From DAOTXN01 sp034435435 (GTDB taxonomy: Bacteria; Chloroflexota; Anaerolineae; S140-20), in NCBI GenBank assembly GCA_034435435.1, contig DAOTXN010000135.1, positions 96,651-160,650 of the forward strand: a DNA stretch of 64,000 bases, read 5' to 3'. Every line of letters starts with the position of its first letter. The stretch's first letter is position 1. The translations under genes were made by a program, and so were the position numbers. The notes below the pieces were generated by a model. The model was not told where the DNA came from, did no database searches, and worked only from the letters and a program-made list of their open reading frames with translations. This document shows, piece by piece, positions 33,941-43,497 of the stretch.

Positions 33941-33973
33941 AGACCTGCTAGGTTCCCCAAACCTGGCAGGTCT
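33941..33973. repeat. Palindromic repeat, AGACCTG family (copy 1)
   Basis: AGACCTGCTAGGTT (33941-33954) and AACCTGGCAGGTCT (33960-33973) form a dyad with one mismatch around a five-base loop, between the kinase and the beta-helix gene. A near-perfect relative lies at 57944-57979. Confidence 0.65.
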
Positions 33974-33974
33974 G

Positions 33975-36900
33975 CTATTCCTGCGGCGGCTCGACCACGA
34001 CCAATTCCGTCGCGCCCCAGTCCAGCGTGCCGGGGCCGTACTCGTCCAGCTTGCCGTCGCTATCCGAATCGAATCCGTCGGTGATTGTTTTATCGAGTAG
34101 AATCTCGGCCCGCAGCACGTGCGTGCCTGGCTCGACCGCGCCGTAGGGATAGACCCAGTTGGCGGCCCATATTCCGGGCTGGTCTTCGACCGGCGCTTGC
34201 CAGAACGGGGCCAGGTCGTTCGGCCGGCCGCCCAACAGCAGCACATCGTCCACCCAGATGCGCGGCGTGGCGGCGTCAATGAAGTCTTGGGCGCGTTGGC
34301 GCGTCGTCGTACCCCACGCCAGTCGCACCGTGATCTCTTGCCCGGCATAGATTTCCTGGGTGCAATTGCAGCCCGCGATGACCCGCACCGGCTGCGGCGG
34401 TCGCCAGCGGGCGATAAAATCGTCGGCGGCGCACGCGCTGCCCGGCGCGGCGTGCGTCGTGCAACTGAAACCCAGGTAGCCAGATTGGTAGCCGGAGAGC
34501 GCCCGGCGCATCACCTCTCGCCCGTTGAAAGCGATGGTCAGGGTTCCAGATTCGAGAGTCAGATGGGCCTCGTTGACCGCTTCCAGCCCTGTGTTCAGCG
34601 CGCCGCTAAAGGTCCAATCTATCAACGTCTGCCACTCGCCGTCGGCCAGCCGCCACAATGCGTAATAGCCCTGCGCGGTCCAGTCGAGCAGATAATAGTC
34701 ATTGTTGTTCTGCACGCCGAACATGACGCCGTAGCTCGTGTTGGACAGGTCGCCCGGGTTTTCGACGACGCCGCCGCGCACGGTCAGGTCGAATTCATCG
34801 AACAGATAATTGGTGTTCCAATCGCTGACCGCGCCGCCTCCCTCTTGGTAAAAGGGCTGCAGCACGAACTGGCCGCCCGCGATTTCGGTCACGCCAAAGG
34901 CATATTCCTGGGGCCGCCATTGAAAACGATCATCGTCGAAATGATCCGCAAAAGCGAGCTGGAACGCCCCGGCCGCCGTCGGCGGGGTCTCCGGCGCCGC
35001 CAGCGCGGCGGGGATAATGAGCGCCTGTCCGACCGTCAGCGAGCTAGAGATGTCCAAGTTGTTGACCGCCAGCAGCGCGTCGAGCGCCACGCCGTAACTC
35101 GCGGCGATGCTGAACAGCGTATCGCCGGTCTGGACCACGTGGGTCAGTGTGGCCGTCGGCCCAATGAGCCACACCCGCATCTGATCGTTCGAGCCGGCGG
35201 CCAGCAGCGTCCCGTCGGGCGAAAAGGCCACACAATGGATCCACGACGAAGGCCCGGTCAGGGCAGCGAGTTCCTGGCCGGCAGCCACGTCCCACACCCG
35301 GACGGTCAGATCCCAGGAGGCCGAGGCCAGCAACTGGCCGTCGGGCGAGAAGGACACGCTGTCCACCTGGCCGGTGTGCCCGCTGAACACACGCAATTCC
35401 TGTCCGGTGTCCACGTCCCACAGCCGGACCGTGGTATCCACCGAGCCAGAGGCCAGCGTCTTTCCGTCTGGCGCAAAGGCGAGGCTGTTGACCCAGTTGA
35501 AATCTCCGCTGATGGTCAGTCGCTCTTGGCCGCTGGCCGCGTCCCACAACTTGATCTCGGCCGCCCCCGAGGCCAGCGTCGCGCCATCGGGCGAAAAGGC
35601 CACGCTGCGCACACTACCATAATGGCCGAGCAGCGTGCGCAATTCGCTGCCGCTCTCCACGTCCCACAACTTGACCGTCTGGCCCGTGGCGGTGGCCAGC
35701 CATTTACCGTCCGGCGAAAAGGCCAGGCTGTCGCTCGGATCGCTGCCAGGCAGCGTGCGCAGCTTGCTCCAGGTAGCCGTGTCCCACAGGTGCACGCCGC
35801 CGCCGCTAACAGACCAGGCCAACAATTTCCCATCCAGCGAAAAGGCGACGTTGCTCGTCGCGCCCGTGGGGAGTTCCAGAAGCGTATTGAAGGTGTGGGC
35901 GTCATAGATGACGATGTTGTAACCGGCGATGGCGATCCATTTGCCGTCGGGCGACCAGGCCAGGCGGGGGGCCGAGTCTTCATACAACGCCACTTGGGTG
36001 GCCGTGAGAGCGATGGATGCGGGCGCAGCGGTCGCCGCTGGCGTCGGCGGAGCGGGTGTGGGCGCTACAGACAGGCCGATCTCGGCGTCGGCGGCGCAGC
36101 GAAAGCCCCGGCCGCCGTTCTTTTCATCCGGGTACCAGAATTCGCGCTTGGCGCTGCGGATGGCTTCTGCGCCGTTGCCCCACGAGCCGCCCCGCAGCAC
36201 GCGCCACGAGCTGCTGGTTGCGCCGGTCGGGTTGACCTGTCTTTCGGCGTAATACGGCCCGTACCAGTCCGCTACCCATTCCTGGACGTTCCCGGCCATT
36301 TCCAGCGCGCCGCACCAACTGGCGCCTTCGGGCAGGCTGCCGGCCGGCGCGATGCGCGGGTCGCACTCGCTGTACTGCGCCAACTCGCAGGTGGGGGTTT
36401 TGTCGCCCCACGGCCAGGTGTATCCCTCGGGGCCGCGCGCGGCGTACTCCCATTCCGCTTCGGTCGGCAGGCGCGCGCCAGCCCATTCGCAGTACAGGCG
36501 GGCCATGTACCAGTCCACGCACACCACCGGCAAGTCGGCTTTGGTTGGGTCGTCATAATCCAGGTTACCCTCTTCGCACGTGGGGGGCTGGCAGGCGTCC
36601 GCTTCTACACAGCGCCGATAAGCTGCATTGGTCACTTCGGTGCGGTCTATCCAAAAGCCATCCAGCGCCACCGGGTGCACCGGCTGCTCGGTAAGCTCTC
36701 CGTCCACGCTGCCCATCTCGAACTCGCCGGCCGGCGCATAAACCATCCCCATCCCATCGGCAAAGCGGGTCCAGGTGTCGCCTAACCGAAAGATGTCGGC
36801 GGCGAGAGCCGGCGCTTGTGTGGGGGGCGCGGCCGTCACGACCTGGATGAGGGTTGGGGCAATCTGGGTCACCTCCAATGCCGGCGTCGCTGGGGCGGCT

Positions 36901-38048
36901 TCGCCCTGAGGCTCAGCCCGAAGGGTCGGCGCGAGCGTCGGCCGGGGCAGGGTTGCGGTGGGCGTCGGCTGTGGGCGCTCGGCGACGGCCAGCGTCGGCT
37001 TTTCTCGCGGCGCGTGGATGACCCCCGTTGCCACCAGCAGCACGCCGACCAACGCCAGCAACGATAACCCGATCACGCCCCAGGCCCATACAGGCGCACG
37101 CCGCCTGGGCGGCGCTGTTGCGGCTGTGGAAACTTGGACCGCGCGCGTGCTGGGTGGCTGGGCGGCAGAGGCAGGAACGACCTCAAACGGCAGCGGCGGC
37201 GTTGCGAGCGCGGGCGCGGTGGGGGCCTCGGCGATGGCGCGTTGCAGGGCGGCGACCATCTCGTCGGCGGCGGCAAAGCGGTCGGCGGGGTTTTTAGCCA
37301 AGGCTCTCAGGATCACTCGCTCGACTGCTGGCGGTACGCCGGGCCTGACTTGGCTGGGCAGCGGCAGCGGCGCGGTGATGTGCTTGAGCACCACCGCCAG
37401 CGGCGTCTCGGCCTCGAACGGCACGCGCCCGGTGACCATTTCGTACAGCATCACCCCCAGCGAATAGATGTCGCTGCGGGCGTCCACCTTTTCGCCCTGG
37501 CCCTGTTCGGGACTCATGTAGGCCGGCGTGCCCACGCCCACGCCGCTGGCGGTGAGGTGTAACGAGTCGCCCAACATCTTGGCCAGGCCAAAGTCGGTCA
37601 GGTAGCAGTCGCCCTGCGCGTCGAGCAACACGTTGCCGGGTTTGACGTCGCGGTGGACCACGTCGAGCCGGTGGGCGTAGGCCAGCGCCGCGCCCACCTG
37701 CCCAATCGCGCGGTTGATTTCGTCCATGCTCAACGACGTGACGGCCATGCGCTCTTTGAGTGTGCCGGCTTCGACGTAGCGCATCACCAAATACAGCCGG
37801 CCTTCAAATTCGCCGTAATCGTGCACGGGCAGGATGTGGGCGTGCTCGAGTTTGGCGATGACCCTGGCTTCGCGCTGGAAGCGCTCTCGAAAGCTGGGGT
37901 CTTGGCTCATCTGTTCGGGCAACACTTTGACCGCCACGTAGCGGTCCATTGTGGCGTGGTAGGCTTTGTAGACGGTGGCCATGCCGCCCACGCCGATCTG
38001 TTCCAGAATGCGGTAGGGACCAAGCTCTTTGCCAATCAACTCGCTCAT
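33975..38048 (-). CDS. Receptor Ser/Thr kinase with SUMF1, WD40, LysM and C-terminal beta domains
   Basis: A 1357-residue protein. A PknB-type kinase domain (1-270; VAVKVL, HRDVKPGNVLL, DFGLAK, GTPAYMSPEQ) faces the cytoplasm. After a Pro/Ala-rich stretch and one transmembrane helix (about 318-342) the outer part has a SUMF1/formylglycine-enzyme-like domain (about 416-655; FEMGS, RVLRGGSW, GFRC), WD40 repeats (about 680-960; repeated LAFSPDGKxLA), a LysM (about 968-1014; VVQTGDTLFSIAASYGV), a LamG/DUF1080-like domain and a final beta domain. It is likely a wall-sensing receptor kinase. AGGAG precedes the ATG. Confidence 0.87.
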   Translation of the reverse strand: MSELIGKELGPYRILEQIGVGGMATVYKAYHATMDRYVAVKVLPEQMSQDPSFRERFQREARVIAKLEHAHILPVHDYGEFEGRLYLVMRYVEAGTLKERMAVTSLSMDEINRAIGQVGAALAYAHRLDVVHRDVKPGNVLLDAQGDCYLTDFGLAKMLGDSLHLTASGVGVGTPAYMSPEQGQGEKVDARSDIYSLGVMLYEMVTGRVPFEAETPLAVVLKHITAPLPLPSQVRPGVPPAVERVILRALAKNPADRFAAADEMVAALQRAIAEAPTAPALATPPLPFEVVPASAAQPPSTRAVQVSTAATAPPRRRAPVWAWGVIGLSLLALVGVLLVATGVIHAPREKPTLAVAERPQPTPTATLPRPTLAPTLRAEPQGEAAPATPALEVTQIAPTLIQVVTAAPPTQAPALAADIFRLGDTWTRFADGMGMVYAPAGEFEMGSVDGELTEQPVHPVALDGFWIDRTEVTNAAYRRCVEADACQPPTCEEGNLDYDDPTKADLPVVCVDWYMARLYCEWAGARLPTEAEWEYAARGPEGYTWPWGDKTPTCELAQYSECDPRIAPAGSLPEGASWCGALEMAGNVQEWVADWYGPYYAERQVNPTGATSSSWRVLRGGSWGNGAEAIRSAKREFWYPDEKNGGRGFRCAADAEIGLSVAPTPAPPTPAATAAPASIALTATQVALYEDSAPRLAWSPDGKWIAIAGYNIVIYDAHTFNTLLELPTGATSNVAFSLDGKLLAWSVSGGGVHLWDTATWSKLRTLPGSDPSDSLAFSPDGKWLATATGQTVKLWDVESGSELRTLLGHYGSVRSVAFSPDGATLASGAAEIKLWDAASGQERLTISGDFNWVNSLAFAPDGKTLASGSVDTTVRLWDVDTGQELRVFSGHTGQVDSVSFSPDGQLLASASWDLTVRVWDVAAGQELAALTGPSSWIHCVAFSPDGTLLAAGSNDQMRVWLIGPTATLTHVVQTGDTLFSIAASYGVALDALLAVNNLDISSSLTVGQALIIPAALAAPETPPTAAGAFQLAFADHFDDDRFQWRPQEYAFGVTEIAGGQFVLQPFYQEGGGAVSDWNTNYLFDEFDLTVRGGVVENPGDLSNTSYGVMFGVQNNNDYYLLDWTAQGYYALWRLADGEWQTLIDWTFSGALNTGLEAVNEAHLTLESGTLTIAFNGREVMRRALSGYQSGYLGFSCTTHAAPGSACAADDFIARWRPPQPVRVIAGCNCTQEIYAGQEITVRLAWGTTTRQRAQDFIDAATPRIWVDDVLLLGGRPNDLAPFWQAPVEDQPGIWAANWVYPYGAVEPGTHVLRAEILLDKTITDGFDSDSDGKLDEYGPGTLDWGATELVVVEPPQE

Positions 38049-38212
38049 GGTGCTCTCCTCGGTGAGGTGATTTGTAAAAAACCGACCCTCTCTAACTCAA
38101 AGCGGATGAGCGTCGGCGCCGGGAACCGCTGGACGAGAGTCCGACGTGGGCGGAGGCGTTTTTATGTTGCTCACGTTCATCTTAGCACAGACAGCATGGG
38201 GTGTCAACGGAC

Positions 38213-38251
38213 AGAGGCGCTCGGCACTTCCAAGCGCCGAGCGCCTCTTTT
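38213..38251. terminator. Long hairpin between the two kinase genes
   Basis: GAGGCGCTCGGC (38214-38225) and GCCGAGCGCCTC (38236-38247) are perfect inverted arms, followed on the plus strand by TTTTA. The kinase genes run on the minus strand, where no U-tract follows. The other 200 bases of this gap hold only the leader of the downstream kinase. Confidence 0.6.
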
Positions 38252-38285
38252 AGTAGGGTCAGTTATGAGCCAAGGGATGAGCCAA

Positions 38286-41200
38286 TCACGGCCTCAGTTT
38301 GTCTAGTTCGGCCTGTGCGGCCTCAGTCACCCAGGCATCCCAGGCTTTGAGCGGCAGCAGTGAGACCGCCTGCTCGAAATCGGCCCGGGCTGGCTCAATT
38401 TGACCCAGCGCTGCCTCGCTCATCCCCCGGCAGTAAAAGCCGCGCGGATCGTCAGGGATGAGCGCCAGGATCGCTTCACAATCGGCCAGGGCTTGCTCGT
38501 GCTGGCCCAGCGCGCGGTAGACCCCGGCCCGGCTGCTGTAAAAATCGCCCGAGTTCCACGCATTGTCGGGCAGCAACGTGATGGCCTGGTTGTAATCGGC
38601 CAGGGCGGCGTCGAGGTCGCCCAGACCTTCGTAAAGCATTCCGCGCGTCCAATAGGCCGGGGCGGAAGTGGGGTCAATGGCGATGCCCCGGCCATAATCG
38701 GCGATGGCTTCCTCCACCCTACCCAGACAGCGCAGTACATTGGCCCGGTCCACGTAGCCGCTGAAACGGCCAGGGTCCAGTGCGATGGCCTGGTTGACGT
38801 CGGCCAGAGCCGCGTCGCACTCGCCAAAGTGCATGTAGGCGCTTCCCCGGGTCTGCCAGGCCTCGTACAGCGTCGGGGCCAACTCGATGGCGGTGTTGGC
38901 GTCAGCCAGGGCCTCGTCCTTCTTGCCCAGGCCGGTTTCGTAGATAAGGGCGCGCGTGAGATAGTATTGCGGGTTGGTCGGGTCTAGCTCGATGGCCTGA
39001 CTGATGGCGGCAAGGGCCTCGCGCCACTCCTGCCGGGCGATGTAGTCACTGGCCTGTTGGAAAAGGGCGGCGGCTTGCCCGGCTTGATCAGAGAGCGGCG
39101 CGGGCGTCGGCGCTACTTTTGCGCCCCAGCGCGGCCAGTAATTCGCATGCCACCAATAGGGCACGCCGTCTATCGTCCCGCCCACGCCGCTGCCGTCGGC
39201 GTTGATCAGCACCGTCTGCTCTATACCCTCGCGGCCCTTTTCGTCGTACCAGCACAGAATCTGCTGGCCGTCGGGCGTCCACACACAGCCGCCGCTGGCC
39301 AGTTGTTTGCCCTCAAAGGCATATACCTGATGTGGGTCGCCGCCGTCGGCGCGGATGACCCATACACTTGGCTCGGTTTCGGTCTGGAAATACAGCAAGG
39401 CCAGCCGTTGGCTGTCGGGCGACCAGGCGGCGTAAACAAAGCCCTCGTCGGGAGCAAACAAGGCCTGTTCGCCGGAGCCGTCGGGACGCATCCGCCACAG
39501 GTCGCCGTCGCGGTAAAAGGCGATCCACTGCCCGTCGGGCGACCATTCGGCGCCCTGGTCCTGGACGTCGCTGTGGGTGAGCTGGCGCAGCCCGGAACCG
39601 TCGGCGTTGATGAGGTAGATGTTGTGGTCATCGTGTTGGTTTGAACCGGCGCTGATAACGATTTGCTCCCCATCGGGCGACCAGCGCCAATCGCTCAGCG
39701 CCTCAAAGTCCAGATCGGCGGTGATTTGCGTGACCGGGTTAGCCGCTATATCCCCGCTAACCATATCGAAAACACAGAGCTGCGGAGGCGTCACATCCGG
39801 GCATCCTATCACGATCTTGCCCCCCTCCGGACGCGCCGGCTGGAGATGAAGCGGCTCGGGCGTGGGCGCAGGGGGTGGATTGGCTGTCGTCAGCAGGCCG
39901 GCCTGCACGGTGAAGGCTTTCATGCCGCAGGTATCGTTTGCCAAGCGCTCCACCAGCAGCGGCGCGCCAGTGACGAGGTTAAACACCTCCACCGTTGTGA
40001 CGCCGATGCACCCCTTTTGGACCGTAAAGGTTATCTCTTGGTCCTCGGTCAGGCCGCCTATGGTCACGTCCTGCACGATGTAGACCGAATGACCGGCCTC
40101 GGCAGGCTTGATGGGTTGGTCTAGCTTAATCTTCCGGTCGCGCATTTCGGCCTTGGAGGGTTCGCCGCCCGTCTCCACCGTGCGCGTGTTCACGATGTCG
40201 CCGCCTGTGAACAGGGTGACGTCCGCCCAGTCCGAAGTGGAAGTGAATCGAATCCGCAGCGGAAAGGTGAGTGGGGGGGATGCAGGGGCGGCAACTAATG
40301 CCGTTGGCGTCGCCATGCCCGTAGGCCGGACCGCAAGCGTGCCCGTTGCCGTTGCTCTGACGACCGCCATCTCTGTCGGTGTGGCGGCGGCGACTGCCTC
40401 CGGCGTCGGCGTCGCTTCCTCCACCCGCACCACCTCCAGCCGCCCGCCGCTGATGTTCACCCGCAGCGGGATGCGGCTGAGGATGAGCGCCAGCGCCGCC
40501 AAGAGGACGACGCCCCCCGCCGCCCACAGCGCCACGCGCCCCCAGCGCCCCCCTAGCGTCTGGCGCAGAGCAGTCATTGCTCGCGTCGGGAGAGCCTTTG
40601 CCGGCTTTTCAGCCTGGTCCCGTCTGGCCGGTAGCTGCACGATTTGCGCTTCTTCTCCGGCCAGCCACGCCGCCGCGTCGAACGCCTCAATCATCTCTTC
40701 TGCGCTCTGAAAGCGGTCCTCGGGGTTCTTGGCCAGCGCCTTTAGCAGCACCCGCTCCACCGCCGGGGGCACATCGGCCTTGACCTCGCGGGGCAGCGGC
40801 AGCGGCGCGGTCATGTGCTTGAGCACTACAGCCATAGGCGTCTCGGCCTCGAACGGCACGCGCCCTGTGACCATCTCGTACAGCATCACGCCCAGCGAAT
40901 AGACGTCGCTGCGATTGTCCACCTTTTCGCCCTGGCCTTGTTCGGGACTCATGTAGGCCGGCGTGCCCAGCCCGACCCCGGTGGCGGTGAGCCTGGCCGA
41001 GGCTTCCATCATCTTGGCCAGGCCAAAGTCGGTCAAGAAGCAGTTGCCCTGTGCGTCCATCAGCACGTTGCTAGGCTTGACGTCGCGGTGCACCACGCCC
41101 ATCCGGTGGGCGTGGGCCAGCGCCCCGCCCACCTGGCGCAGGATGCGGCCGGCCTCTGGCAGGTTCGGCGGCTGTTCGGCGAGGCGCTGCTTGAGCGTGC

Positions 41201-41483
41201 CGGCTTCGAGGTAGCGCATCACCAGATAAACGCGCTCTTTGTCCTCGCCATAGTCGTACACCGGCAGGATGTGGGCGTGCTCCAGCTTGGCGATGACTTT
41301 GGCCTCTTGCTCAAAGCGCTTGCGAAAGCCGGCGTCCTTGCTCAGGTGTTCGGGCAGCACCTTGACGGCCACGAAGCGGTCCATGGTGGCGTGGTAGGCC
41401 TTGTAGACCGCTGCCATGCCGCCTACCCCAATCTGTTCCAGAATGCGGTAGGGGCCTAATTCTTTGCCAATCAGCTCGCTCAT
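38286..41483 (-). CDS. Receptor Ser/Thr kinase with TolB-like propeller and TPR domains
   Basis: A 1065-residue protein. The kinase domain (1-270) is very similar to that of the neighbouring kinase and holds VAVKVLPEH, HRDVKPSNVLM and DFGLAK. One transmembrane helix lies at about 314-337. The outer part has a beta domain (about 400-530), a TolB/WD40-like propeller (about 560-790; DDHNIYLINADGSG, EWSPDGQWIAF) and about seven TPR units (about 815-1060). The pair arose by duplication of the kinase and exchange of the sensor half. GGAGGTG precedes the ATG. Confidence 0.88.
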   Translation of the reverse strand: MSELIGKELGPYRILEQIGVGGMAAVYKAYHATMDRFVAVKVLPEHLSKDAGFRKRFEQEAKVIAKLEHAHILPVYDYGEDKERVYLVMRYLEAGTLKQRLAEQPPNLPEAGRILRQVGGALAHAHRMGVVHRDVKPSNVLMDAQGNCFLTDFGLAKMMEASARLTATGVGLGTPAYMSPEQGQGEKVDNRSDVYSLGVMLYEMVTGRVPFEAETPMAVVLKHMTAPLPLPREVKADVPPAVERVLLKALAKNPEDRFQSAEEMIEAFDAAAWLAGEEAQIVQLPARRDQAEKPAKALPTRAMTALRQTLGGRWGRVALWAAGGVVLLAALALILSRIPLRVNISGGRLEVVRVEEATPTPEAVAAATPTEMAVVRATATGTLAVRPTGMATPTALVAAPASPPLTFPLRIRFTSTSDWADVTLFTGGDIVNTRTVETGGEPSKAEMRDRKIKLDQPIKPAEAGHSVYIVQDVTIGGLTEDQEITFTVQKGCIGVTTVEVFNLVTGAPLLVERLANDTCGMKAFTVQAGLLTTANPPPAPTPEPLHLQPARPEGGKIVIGCPDVTPPQLCVFDMVSGDIAANPVTQITADLDFEALSDWRWSPDGEQIVISAGSNQHDDHNIYLINADGSGLRQLTHSDVQDQGAEWSPDGQWIAFYRDGDLWRMRPDGSGEQALFAPDEGFVYAAWSPDSQRLALLYFQTETEPSVWVIRADGGDPHQVYAFEGKQLASGGCVWTPDGQQILCWYDEKGREGIEQTVLINADGSGVGGTIDGVPYWWHANYWPRWGAKVAPTPAPLSDQAGQAAALFQQASDYIARQEWREALAAISQAIELDPTNPQYYLTRALIYETGLGKKDEALADANTAIELAPTLYEAWQTRGSAYMHFGECDAALADVNQAIALDPGRFSGYVDRANVLRCLGRVEEAIADYGRGIAIDPTSAPAYWTRGMLYEGLGDLDAALADYNQAITLLPDNAWNSGDFYSSRAGVYRALGQHEQALADCEAILALIPDDPRGFYCRGMSEAALGQIEPARADFEQAVSLLPLKAWDAWVTEAAQAELDKLRP

Positions 41484-41529
41484 CCTGTCACCTCCACTGA
41501 TCTAGACTCGAATCGCTGACCGGGTCGTT

Positions 41530-42186
41530 TCAGGGCGCAATGCTCAATTTTACTGTCAGGCCTGCCAGTCCCGAGACTTGTTCATCGTAGCAATAGTCCT
41601 CGTATTCCAGGGTGTAGGTTTTTTGTGGATTTTCACAGCTCAACGTGTGTCGCACAATCTGCCGTGATTGGAACTTGCTGCCGTCGGCAAGTGTGTGGAT
41701 CTCGCTGCCATATTCCACATTCTCGGACTGGGCAGGGCAGGGCAATCGAATTGCGAATTTGGGTAGATCGCCGTTGTACAAGTTGGGCGCAACAGCCAGT
41801 GCGTCTGTGATGTCCGCTTGGGTTTTCTCAAACGTCTCGCGGCTAGGGCCTTCCTTCGTCTCACCGTTGACCGATGTTTTGTAGCTGATGGTGAGGTCGT
41901 CTGCGCCATAATCCACGGTGAACGCCAGCTCGACCGACTCGCCGCCCGGATAGGTGATGGTTGCTTTGTAACCATCCACTCGGAACTTGATCACGTCGTA
42001 TACCACATCGTAGACTCGGATTGTCAGACCAGACTCGATCCGCACGTAGGCAGCCGGGCTGGACTCGACGTAGCCCAACGTGACTGTTGCTGTTTGAGGC
42101 TTGGCTTTGGAGCCGCACCCGGAAAGCAACACGAGGAAAACGCTACCAAAAGTGAACGTGACTCGCGCAATGCTGCGATAGACCAT
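41530..42186 (-). CDS. Lipoprotein of unknown function
   Basis: A 218-residue exported protein with a lipobox LLSGC (Cys about 24). The mature part is predicted to be beta-rich (TATVTLGYVESSPAAYVRIES, KATITYPGGESVELAFTVDYG) with four Cys residues in the second half that may form disulfides. I do not recognise the family. AAGGAG precedes the ATG. It lies between the receptor kinase and the two-component genes on the same strand. Confidence 0.65.
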   Translation of the reverse strand: MVYRSIARVTFTFGSVFLVLLSGCGSKAKPQTATVTLGYVESSPAAYVRIESGLTIRVYDVVYDVIKFRVDGYKATITYPGGESVELAFTVDYGADDLTISYKTSVNGETKEGPSRETFEKTQADITDALAVAPNLYNGDLPKFAIRLPCPAQSENVEYGSEIHTLADGSKFQSRQIVRHTLSCENPQKTYTLEYEDYCYDEQVSGLAGLTVKLSIAP

Positions 42187-42310
42187 GTTCGTTGCTCCTT
42201 TGCCAGAATAGTTTTGACCGTGTGGGGTCTTTTGTCAGCATAGCATACGAGCATCACGAACAAGTCACGCACAGGTAAACGTTCGGTAAACAAACTCTGC
42301 GCTGCACGCT

Positions 42311-43456
42311 TTACGTCGCGGACAGGTGAAAACGAAACGTGGCGCCCTGGTCGGGTGTGCTTTGCACGTGGATGGCCGCACCGTGTTGCTCCAAAATCGT
42401 GCGCACGATGGTCAGCCCCAGGCCGGCGCCAGAGGTGTCGCGCACGCGCTCGCTGCGATACAGCGGGTCGAAAATGTATGGCAAGTCGTGGGATGCGATG
42501 CCTGCGCCGCTGTCGTGCACCTCGACGGCGACGCCGTCGCTCTCAGGCCGCAGGCAAACGCCGGCCTCACTCCCGCGCGGCGAATATTTGACGGCGTTAT
42601 CCAGCAGGTTGACAAATACCTGCCCCAGCCGGTCCCGGTCGCCCCACACACGCGGCAGATTTGTCGGCGACTGGAGCGACAGTTGCACGCCATGCGCCTC
42701 GGCGGCCGGATACAGCGTCGAAATGGCCTCTTCGACCACCGCCCGCAGGTTCACTGGCCCGGGCTGAAGCGGCGTCAGGTCCAGCCGCGACAGCGTGAGC
42801 AAGTCCTCGACCAGCCGCGCCAGCCGCTGGGCCTCGCCGGCGATAAAATCACGCGAGCGTCGCCACAGCGCCTCGTCCTTTTCGAGACGGCAACTGCCCA
42901 GGATATCGGCGTGACCCAAAATGCCGGTGAGCGGGGTGCGCAGCTCGTGGGCCACGGCGCTGATGAGGCGGCGGTGGGCCTCTGCGCTGTGCGGAGCCTC
43001 GGAGAGATCGTGCAGTTGGAGCAGCACGCCCATTTCGTCGCCCAGCCACGCAGCCGTGACGCGCAGCCGTCGCGCAGGGGCATCGGGCGCGGCCACCTCG
43101 GTGGTCTCGGTCACGTGCGTTTCGAGCACTCGCCTGACCAATCCCGTCAGCGCCAGGGGCAGCGTCAACGTGTCGCCTGCCGCGCCCCACATGTAGGCGG
43201 CCACTTGATTCCAGGCCGTGGCGCGCCCGCGCGGTCCCACGACGATGACCGCGTGCGGCAATGCGTCCAGCAACGCCCGCAGCCCGTGAGCATCGCCTGG
43301 CGCTGTAAGCACGCGCCGGTTATCGCGCCGCCGCCGCGCCAGCCACCAGATCGTACCCATCGCTGCGCCGATAGTCAGCAGCAGCCCCACGACGACCGCT
43401 GCCAAAGGCAGACTCATCACCGGCTCAGATACAGGTACGGGTGCACTATTCATCAC
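42311..43456 (-). CDS. Membrane sensor histidine kinase (PhoR-like)
   Basis: A 381-residue kinase. One transmembrane helix (about 17-40) leads to a PAS-like domain (about 58-155), HisKA with VAHELRTP (phospho-His 170) and a HATPase (NLLDNAVKY, DSGAGI, GAGLGL). It has almost no extracytoplasmic part, so it probably senses within the membrane or through PAS. It starts 15 bases after the response regulator and forms a classic pair with it. Confidence 0.9.
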   Translation of the reverse strand: MMNSAPVPVSEPVMSLPLAAVVVGLLLTIGAAMGTIWWLARRRRDNRRVLTAPGDAHGLRALLDALPHAVIVVGPRGRATAWNQVAAYMWGAAGDTLTLPLALTGLVRRVLETHVTETTEVAAPDAPARRLRVTAAWLGDEMGVLLQLHDLSEAPHSAEAHRRLISAVAHELRTPLTGILGHADILGSCRLEKDEALWRRSRDFIAGEAQRLARLVEDLLTLSRLDLTPLQPGPVNLRAVVEEAISTLYPAAEAHGVQLSLQSPTNLPRVWGDRDRLGQVFVNLLDNAVKYSPRGSEAGVCLRPESDGVAVEVHDSGAGIASHDLPYIFDPLYRSERVRDTSGAGLGLTIVRTILEQHGAAIHVQSTPDQGATFRFHLSAT

Positions 43457-43470
43457 TGCCGCCCTTTCGT

Positions 43471-43497
43471 GCTATTCGTGCCATTCGTGCCATTCGT
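43471..43497. repeat. 9-base tandem repeat at the response-regulator stop
   Basis: Three units of G C [C/T] A T T C G T at 43471-43479, 43480-43488 and 43489-43497. The first carries a T instead of C, which on the coding strand changes TGG to the TAG stop codon. Confidence 0.75.

Noticed and set aside
34119..36785. An 888-codon plus-strand frame opposite the SUMF1/WD40 kinase
   Set aside because: Its product has low-complexity composition and mirrors the GC-rich codons of the kinase gene. No start signal or domain is seen.
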